In this document: positions 59,401 through 64,000 of the stretch, one piece after another
Position numbering within the stretch: the first letter of the stretch is position 1
How the letters are laid out: the number at the start of each line of letters is the position of its first letter
Assembly: GCF_001612985.1 (NCBI RefSeq)
Contig: NZ_BDBM01000005.1
Coordinates: 1-64,000, forward strand
Reading direction: 5' to 3'
Source: Nocardia gamkensis NBRC 108242
Lineage (GTDB): Bacteria > Actinomycetota > Actinomycetes > Mycobacteriales > Mycobacteriaceae
Length of the DNA stretch: 64,000 nt
Position numbers and translations under genes: made by a program
The notes under the pieces: model-generated
Databases searched by the model: none
Seen by the model: only the letters and a program-made list of their open reading frames with translations
Told to the model about the DNA's origin: nothing

Positions 59401-60502
59401 CGGTGCGGAGCTGGGCGACCTCGTGCGGCAGGTCGCTCTCGGCCACGCGCAGCGCGGCCAACCGCAGCCGGTGCAGCGGGACGATCATCGAGCGGGCCAC
59501 GAAGACCGCGAGCAGGAGAGCGGCGAGGATGGTCGCGATGACGACGGCGGTGTAGGTCCACGCGTCGCGCTGGGCGGTGGTCACCAGCGAGTTCATCGCG
59601 TTGTCGATGTCCTTGGTCGCCTTGCCGACGACATGCTCGTAGACCGCGAGGCTGTCGGTCAGCGACTTCTTCAGGTCGCCGACGGGAAGCTGGCCCGCCT
59701 GCGCCTGCGGGCTGGTCAACAGCGCGATCCTGGTGTCGATGCCCGCGCGCAGGTCGGCGATCGAGGTGTCGCCGTCGGAGAAGCGATGCGCGAGCACGTT
59801 GAGCAGCGCGCGCTCGGTGTTGGAGGCGATGAGGAAGTTCTGGACGCCGGACTGCTGGGAGCGCAGCACCTCGGGGAAGGCGGCGAGTTCGCTGACCAGG
59901 GTGGCACGGGTGTTGAGCGAGTCGACCAGCCGCAGTTTGGCGGCGTCGACGGCGGTGTCGCTGACCTGGCCGACCGTGGTCTCGACGATCCGGACGCTGT
60001 CGTTACGGACGCGGTCGATCAGGGCGAGGGTGTCCGACGGCGGACCGGTGGAGACCGATTTGCCCTGCGCACGCACGCCCTTGGCCTGGGTGAGCATGCT
60101 GTCGATGGCCGTGCGCGCGCCGGGCACGCCGTCGAGCTTGGCGACCGCCTTCTCGGCGTTGGCGATGGCCTTGTCGAGATCCGCGAGGTTCTGGTCGGTC
60201 ACCACGGACTGGTTGGAGCCCAGCGAGATCATCTGCGATCCCGCGGTGGTGGCGGTCTGCGCGCTGAGCGCGGTGACCGAGGGGATCGCGGCGACATTCT
60301 CCGAGATGTCGGCGAGCCGGTTCGAGTCCGCGAACTCCGATGAGATCCTGGACACGCCGAGCCCGACCGCGACCGCCAGAGGCACGGCGAGCACCGCCGT
60401 CACCTTCCAGCGCAGGTCCCAGTTGCCCAGAGCCCAGCGGCTGCTGCCGGACCTAGCGGCGTCACGCATCTCCCACTCACTTTCCAAACTGGCCTCTACC
60501 AC
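56441..60502 (-). CDS. cvnA: Conservon sensor kinase CvnA with NIT domain and a very long GLPQR-repeat tail
   Basis: The 1,353-residue protein has a first transmembrane segment near residues 32-52, a NIT-type nitrate/nitrite sensing domain outside, a second membrane segment near 320-340, a HAMP-like linker, and a HATPase kinase core ([53 protein letters not shown]). From about residue 785 to 1195 the chain is almost entirely GLPQRxx-type repeats, after which a conserved-looking end ([24 protein letters not shown]) returns. The overlap with cvnB supports one operon of four genes. It is divergent from the acyl-CoA synthetase. The canonical phospho-His is not obvious, as in other CvnA proteins. 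Confidence 0.93.
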   Translation of the reverse strand: MVEASLESEWEMRDAARSGSSRWALGNWDLRWKVTAVLAVPLAVAVGLGVSRISSEFADSNRLADISENVAAIPSVTALSAQTATTAGSQMISLGSNQSVVTDQNLADLDKAIANAEKAVAKLDGVPGARTAIDSMLTQAKGVRAQGKSVSTGPPSDTLALIDRVRNDSVRIVETTVGQVSDTAVDAAKLRLVDSLNTRATLVSELAAFPEVLRSQQSGVQNFLIASNTERALLNVLAHRFSDGDTSIADLRAGIDTRIALLTSPQAQAGQLPVGDLKKSLTDSLAVYEHVVGKATKDIDNAMNSLVTTAQRDAWTYTAVVIATILAALLLAVFVARSMIVPLHRLRLAALRVAESDLPHEVAQLRTGASPEEVPLEPMPVRSTEEIGQLARAVDDIHGQALRLASDQAKMRSQVNDMFETLARRSKSLVDHQLTLIEAMEYDEKDPRLLENLFRLDHLAARMRRNGDNLLILAGTRQRRAKSAPVEIADVLRAAISEVEDYERVKLGATPRGSLKEPAASDLAHLFAELLDNALRASPPETDVKFTFAQAHDQGLLIEVADRGIGMPPAEMADINYRLEQTAEPGPDTARHMGLFVVGRLAERHGLTVRLRPTFDTARDPGVTVTVHVPVGLIVAGKPSAAQAVTPQPQPVTPQPSPQAAAPQRPSSMQMRAVTRTPGGNVMVTVDPGVSGPIPVAGAKPTGTPSGPIPTGPGGLPQRQPGSAMSSSGMRSEAQQSATSLRPAPGQQAPSGPQRGKLAAANLPKRNLTPGGPPPRQPGGPAEQSGSGLPPRDPNSGELPLRQPGANGVPQPSTGLPQRQPGTNGVPQRDASSGLPQREAASGGLPQRDPASGLPPRETGLGGLPPRESGLGGLPQRESAGGLPQREPGSTGPTGLPQRQLGSNGAPQRDSASGGLPQRESALGGLPQREPGSTGLPSREPGSTGLPSRESALGGLPSREPGPTGLPQRESALGGLPSREPGPTGLPQRESAGGLPQRESALGGLPQREPGSTGLPSREPGSTGLPSREPGSTGLPSRESALGGLPQREPGSTGLPPRHPAPDLPQRDAAPGGLPQREPTGGLPQRETGAHRLPQRDSVNGLPQREPGSGALPAVNGLPQRDSASNGLPQRDATGGLPQREAGAVNGLPQRPPAPSSPPQRESGLTGLPQRQPGAQAPQRQPVPPGIALPQRGQHAASEDQPATAPGRDPGKHSFRSNPAKTASFFQTRLQPADESGASMGGTPIFAEMMSAWLSDPSADRSQVAASFESPGDEGWQAARRASEAQPETKTAAGLPQRNPGGRLVPGGVSGTADRAPRRDPETIRSSLSRHQQGVRDGRAMRAMNLTGDKGDR
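56925..58145 (-). repeat. GLPQR-repeat tract within cvnA
   Basis: Roughly 40 copies of [G/N]LP[Q/S/P]R[E/D/Q] followed by 4-8 variable residues, usually ES/EP with SALGG, GSTG or GPTG. The central block (about 57340-57760) consists of near-identical copies at the DNA level, while copies at both edges are more diverged. Because units are whole codons, the frame is kept when copy number changes. Confidence 0.95.
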
Positions 60503-60788
60503 GCGCCATCAACCGAACCTCCACATCGCGTGCTTGGCTCGACAGGTGGAGCTGGCCGAGAGCTGCGGCTGGCCGAGAAATTGCGTCTACGACGGCCCAA
60601 ATAAGTGACATCAGATTCTAACGGATCAATAACTTCTTGGGTGACTGGGCGTGATGTCGCGATCATTGACCTGCCAGTTCCAGGCAAAACCAAAGGTAGC
60701 GGCACCCGCCCGGGCGTCGCGTGAAGTCTGCCACAATCAACCAGATCTATCGAGGCGGGCATCGAGGCGAGGCTAGGGAGTCACGGGG

Positions 60789-62852
60789 TTGAACGTGCGG
60801 CACGAGTATCGACCGGCCTATCAGACCAGCTTGGTGGATCCCGCCGAGTTCTGGGCCGGCGCGGCCGAAGCCATCGACTGGGACGTGCCTCCGACGCAGA
60901 TCGTCGATACCGGCGCCCGCCCGGTGGCCAGGTGGTTCTCCGGCGCTCGCCTGAACACCTCCTTCAACGCGCTCGACCGGCATGTGCACCCCACCACCCC
61001 CGGCGCCCCCGATCTCGCCGATCAGCCCGCACTGATCTACGACTCGGCCATGATCGGCGCCACCGTCGTCTACACCTACGCCGAGCTGCTCGACGAGGTG
61101 TCGCGGTTCGCGGGTGCGATGGCCCGGCTGGGCGTCTCGGCGGGCGATCGGGTGGTGATCTACCTGCCGATGATCCCCGAGGCGGTGATCGCGATGCTGG
61201 CCTGCGCTCGCATCGGCGCGGTCCACTCGGTGGTGTTCGGCGGCTTCGCGGCCCCGGAGCTGGCCGCCCGCATCGACGACGCGGAGCCGGTGCTGATCAT
61301 CACAGCCTCCGGCGGCCTGGAACCGGGCAAGAAGATCGAATACCCGCCCATCGTCTTGCAGGCGCTGGATCTCGCCGAGACGACCGCGCCGCGCACGGTG
61401 ATCGTCAAGCAGCGGCCGCAATTCGACACGATCCCTTTCCCAGCGCCGCAGCCCGCCACCGAGTACCTGCCGAGTTCGGCGCAGACCGTGGCCGCGCAGT
61501 GGCTGGACTGGGACGACGCGGTGCGCGACGCGCCGGCGGCCGATCCGGTATCGGTCGCCGCCACCGATCCGCTCTACATCCTCTACACCTCCGGCACCAC
61601 CGGTAAGCCGAAGGGCGTGGTCCGGGACAACGGCGGGCACGCGGTCGCCCTCGCCTGGTCGATGCGCAACATCTACGACATCCACGCGGGCCAGGTGATG
61701 TGGGCCGCCTCCGACGTGGGCTGGGTGGTCGGCCACTCCTACATCGTCTACGCGCCGCTGCTGGTCGGAGCCACCACGCTGCTGTACGAAGGCAAGCCGG
61801 TCGGAACGCCGGACGCGGGCGCGTACTGGGAGGTGGTCGACAAGCACAAGGTCGAGGTGTTGTTCACCGCCCCGACGGCGCTGCGCGCCATCCGCAAAGC
61901 GGACCCCCGGGCGGAGCTGGCCCACCGCCACGACCTGTCCTCACTGCGCGCCCTGTTCTGCGCGGGCGAACGCCTGGATCCGGCCACCTACACCTGGGCC
62001 GAGGAAACCCTGCTCGCGGGTCGCTCGGACTGCCCCGTCGTGGATCACTGGTGGCAGACCGAGACCGGCTGGCCGATCTGCGCGAACCCGCTCGGCCTGC
62101 AGCGCCTGCCGATCAAACCGGGCTCCGCCTCGGTACCGATACCCGGCTACCGACTACGCGTGCTCGACTCCTCCGGCAACGCGGTGGCGCCGAACACCGA
62201 GGGCAACATAGTCATCGGCCTGCCGCTGCCGCCCGGCACGCTGGCCGGGCTCTGGCTCGACGACGCCCGCTACGAGCGCTCCTATCTCTCCGCCTATCCC
62301 GGTCACTACCTCACCGGCGACTCCGGCTACTTCGACGAGGACGGCTACCTGTACGTCCTCGGCCGCAGCGACGACGTGATCAACATGGCCGGGCACCGGC
62401 TCTCGGCGGGCAGCATCGAGGCGGCCATCGCGGGGCACGAGGCGGTCGCCGAATGCGCCGTGATCGGGCTGCCCGACGAACTCAAGGGGCACCGGCCGCT
62501 GGCCTACGTGGTGCTCAAGTCCGGTGTCGACATCGATCCGGACCGCCTGCGCGACGAGCTGATCGAGCGGGTGCGCACCCAGGTCGGCGCCATCGCCACG
62601 CTGCACGACGCCGTCGTCGTGACGGCGCTGCCCAAGACCAGGTCGGGCAAGATCCTGCGTAAGACCATCCGGCAGATCACCTCCGGTGAGACGTTCGAAG
62701 TGCCCTCCACCATCGAGGACCCGGGCGTGCTCGCGGCGCTGGAGCAGCAGATCCGCGCGGCGCGTCCCGAGTGGCGGGACCCGGCGCGGGACAACAGCGA
62801 GAACACCGATGGCGTGGTGGCGCCCGGCGTGGATCCGGTTGTGCCGTCCTAG
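60789..62852 (+). CDS. PrpE/ACSS3-like acyl-CoA synthetase
   Basis: The protein has 687 residues from a TTG at 60789 with AGGGAG upstream (GTG at 60795 is an alternative). It has the ACAS N-terminal part (FWAGAAEAIDWD), the AMP-binding loop YTSGTTGKPKGVVRDNGG, the WWQTETGWPI motif and the acetylation-prone lysine in SGKILRKT. The RDNGG extension after the loop and the overall form match propionyl-CoA synthetases more than Acs. It would activate propionate or another short acid with ATP and CoA. It is divergent from the cvn operon, 286 bases apart. Confidence 0.88.
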   Translation: MNVRHEYRPAYQTSLVDPAEFWAGAAEAIDWDVPPTQIVDTGARPVARWFSGARLNTSFNALDRHVHPTTPGAPDLADQPALIYDSAMIGATVVYTYAELLDEVSRFAGAMARLGVSAGDRVVIYLPMIPEAVIAMLACARIGAVHSVVFGGFAAPELAARIDDAEPVLIITASGGLEPGKKIEYPPIVLQALDLAETTAPRTVIVKQRPQFDTIPFPAPQPATEYLPSSAQTVAAQWLDWDDAVRDAPAADPVSVAATDPLYILYTSGTTGKPKGVVRDNGGHAVALAWSMRNIYDIHAGQVMWAASDVGWVVGHSYIVYAPLLVGATTLLYEGKPVGTPDAGAYWEVVDKHKVEVLFTAPTALRAIRKADPRAELAHRHDLSSLRALFCAGERLDPATYTWAEETLLAGRSDCPVVDHWWQTETGWPICANPLGLQRLPIKPGSASVPIPGYRLRVLDSSGNAVAPNTEGNIVIGLPLPPGTLAGLWLDDARYERSYLSAYPGHYLTGDSGYFDEDGYLYVLGRSDDVINMAGHRLSAGSIEAAIAGHEAVAECAVIGLPDELKGHRPLAYVVLKSGVDIDPDRLRDELIERVRTQVGAIATLHDAVVVTALPKTRSGKILRKTIRQITSGETFEVPSTIEDPGVLAALEQQIRAARPEWRDPARDNSENTDGVVAPGVDPVVPS

Positions 62853-62878
62853 GTTTCCGTATCGCCGGTGCGACGTCC

Positions 62879-62905
62879 TCAGAGTTTCCTCAGAGGATGT
62901 TCAGA
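62879..62905 (+). promoter_or_regulatory. Three TCAGA elements spaced by 11 bases
   Basis: TCAGA occurs at 62879-62883, 62890-62894 and 62901-62905, exactly one helical turn apart. Such phased direct repeats are the usual binding form of OmpR/PhoB-type response regulators, and the CTCAGA text recalls the mycobacterial MprA box. It lies 71 bases before the hemophore-family gene. Confidence 0.5.
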
Positions 62906-62975
62906 TCGGTGCCAACAGTTCGAAATAGCCTCGAGACCGCCCCGAAACCAATCGATGATCTGGAGGCAACACATC

Positions 62976-63362
62976 ATGAAACGTTCCGTAGGCCGCCCCG
63001 CCGTCGCCGCTCTCGCCGCAGGTGGATTCGCCACGGTCACGTTGTTCCTGAGCCCCGCCATCGCAGGCGCGGGCCCGATGGAATACGCGGAGCCGCTGCT
63101 GACCTCGGACTGCTCGTTCGCCCAGGTCGACGCGGCGCTGCACGACAAGGCGCCGCAGCTGGCCGCGGTGCTCGACGCGAACCCGAGGCAGAAGGCCGAG
63201 TTGCAGCGCAGGTTCGACCAGCCGGTCGAGCAGCGCCGGGCCGAATTGCGGCGGGCCATCGACGAGAACCCGGACGCGGTGCGCCAGGCGGAGAACGACC
63301 CGCGGACCGCGCAGTTGCGCGACACGATCCGGGTCGTGGCCGAGACCTGCCACAACTACTGA
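62976..63362 (+). CDS. Hemophore-related exported protein
   Basis: The protein has 128 residues from ATG at 62976, with GGAGG upstream. The signal peptide extends to about residue 33. The mature helical protein has two cysteines, C46 and C125, positioned for one disulfide, and the DCSFAQVDAALHD...LDANP pattern of the mycobacterial haemophore/haem-binding family (MHB). Rv0203-type members carry haem in the envelope, but haem binding by this member is inference. It is followed by a response regulator on the same strand. Confidence 0.82.
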   Translation: MKRSVGRPAVAALAAGGFATVTLFLSPAIAGAGPMEYAEPLLTSDCSFAQVDAALHDKAPQLAAVLDANPRQKAELQRRFDQPVEQRRAELRRAIDENPDAVRQAENDPRTAQLRDTIRVVAETCHNY

Positions 63363-63380
63363 TCCCGCGGACATGGACGA

Positions 63381-63411
63381 CTCGCCGGGTTCGCTCCGGC
63401 ACCCCGGCGAG
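63381..63411 (+). terminator. Possible terminator after the hemophore-related gene
   Basis: CTCGCCGGG pairs with CCCGGCGAG around a 13-base loop, 18 bases after the stop. There is no T-tract and the loop is long, so the call is tentative. Confidence 0.4.
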
Positions 63412-63489
63412 GCGTCGCGCGGGACGTGAACCCGTGGCCCGCGCGCCCGACTCGCACAACGCGAGGTTTCACCGGAGGCGGGGAGCAGA

Positions 63490-64000
63490 ATGGATGACGT
63501 GACCTCGACTCCGAATCCGACGGTCCTCGTTGTCGACGACGACGAGGACGTGCTCGCCTCGGTCGAGCGCGGGCTGCGGTTGTCCGGCTTCCAAGTCCTC
63601 GTGGCCAGGGACGGCGCGCAAGCGCTGCGCAGCGTGAACGAGAACGCGCCCGACGCCATTGTGCTGGATATGAACATGCCCGTGCTCGACGGCGCCGGGG
63701 TGGTCACCGCCTTGCGCGCGATGGGCAACGAGGTGCCGATCTGTGTACTCAGCGCCCGTGCGTCGGTGGACGACCGCATCTCCGGACTGGAGTCCGGCGC
63801 CGACGATTACCTGGTCAAACCGTTTGTGCTGAGGGAGCTGGTGGTACGGATCCGGGCGCTGCTGCGCAGACGGTCCGACGCACCCGCCCCCACCACACCG
63901 GGCGCGGTCACCGTCGGCCCGCTCGAGGTGGACGTCGCGGGGTATCGCGCGCTGCTGCACGGCCGCGAGATCGAGCTCACCAAGCGGGAATTCGAGCTGT
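63490..64000 (+). CDS. prrA: OmpR/PhoB-type response regulator, PrrA-like, 3' end beyond the window
   Basis: The visible 170 residues contain a full receiver domain: acidic pocket VVDDDED near residue 17, phospho-acceptor D60 in IVLDMNMPV, Ser in VLSARAS, and K110 in LVKPF. They also contain the first strands of a winged-helix output domain ([31 protein letters not shown]). The sequence is close to PrrA of M. tuberculosis (Rv0903c), which lies next to accD3 there. The start ATG at 63490 follows GGGAG. The cognate kinase gene prrB is expected just past the edge. Confidence 0.85.
   Translation, partial: MDDVTSTPNPTVLVVDDDEDVLASVERGLRLSGFQVLVARDGAQALRSVNENAPDAIVLDMNMPVLDGAGVVTALRAMGNEVPICVLSARASVDDRISGLESGADDYLVKPFVLRELVVRIRALLRRRSDAPAPTTPGAVTVGPLEVDVAGYRALLHGREIELTKREFEL

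Overview
The window is GC-rich actinobacterial DNA with dense, mostly short-spaced genes and frequent GTG/TTG starts. Several gene families point to the Mycobacteriales, most likely Nocardia or a close relative such as Rhodococcus: a mycofactocin locus, a KstR-type operator in front of a 3-ketosteroid 9-alpha-hydroxylase reductase, an Rv2326c/Rv2325c-like ECF transporter, a three-domain LigD, a hemophore-family protein, and a block resembling M. tuberculosis Rv0903c-Rv0909 (prrA, accD3, echA6, metallo-hydrolase, Rv0909-like protein). The genus is an inference; there is no rRNA in the window to settle it.

Left part (1-24 kb), nearly all on the minus strand. A giant non-ribosomal peptide synthetase starts with GTG at 16055 and runs off the left edge. 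Five C-A-PCP modules are visible, with pocket codes read by eye as Ser - unknown - Ser - Thr - unknown, and an EntF-like N-terminal condensation domain. Upstream lies a GAF-domain regulator, then a mycofactocin locus read right to left: mftA, an in-frame mftB-mftC fusion, mftF and mftG. mftD and mftE are absent here, and a strong hairpin sits between mftBC and mftF. A divergent TetR gene, a perfect KstR-box match and kshB follow.

Middle (25-46 kb): housekeeping and accessory metabolism. It holds an AlkD-like repair protein, a glutamate-racemase-like protein, a rubredoxin/ferredoxin reductase, an SPW membrane protein with a TetR regulator, an AbiEi-like protein, an epoxide hydrolase, a class III nucleotide cyclase and a CpdA-like phosphodiesterase a few genes apart, a pseudouridine synthase, and a MarR/TIGR03086 divergent pair around a perfect-armed palindrome. 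These are followed by a catalase-fold protein, an AraC regulator beside a Baeyer-Villiger-type flavoenzyme, an ECF transporter (S-A-A' fusion plus T), an exported protein and a secretory lipase. Two minisatellites (18-bp and 69-bp units) sit between genes.

Right part (46-64 kb): an isochorismatase-fold protein without the usual cysteine, ligD flanked by two Rv0909-like small proteins, an echA6/metallo-hydrolase coupled pair, a flavin oxidoreductase, an aldo-keto reductase, accD3, and a four-gene conservon (cvnA-D). The CvnA kinase carries a tail of about 40 GLPQR-type repeats. The window ends with a PrpE-like acyl-CoA synthetase, a hemophore-related protein preceded by three 11-bp-phased TCAGA elements, and the start of a prrA-like response regulator. 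Strong hairpins lie 3' of several genes. No rRNA, tRNA, insertion sequence or CRISPR array was recognised.
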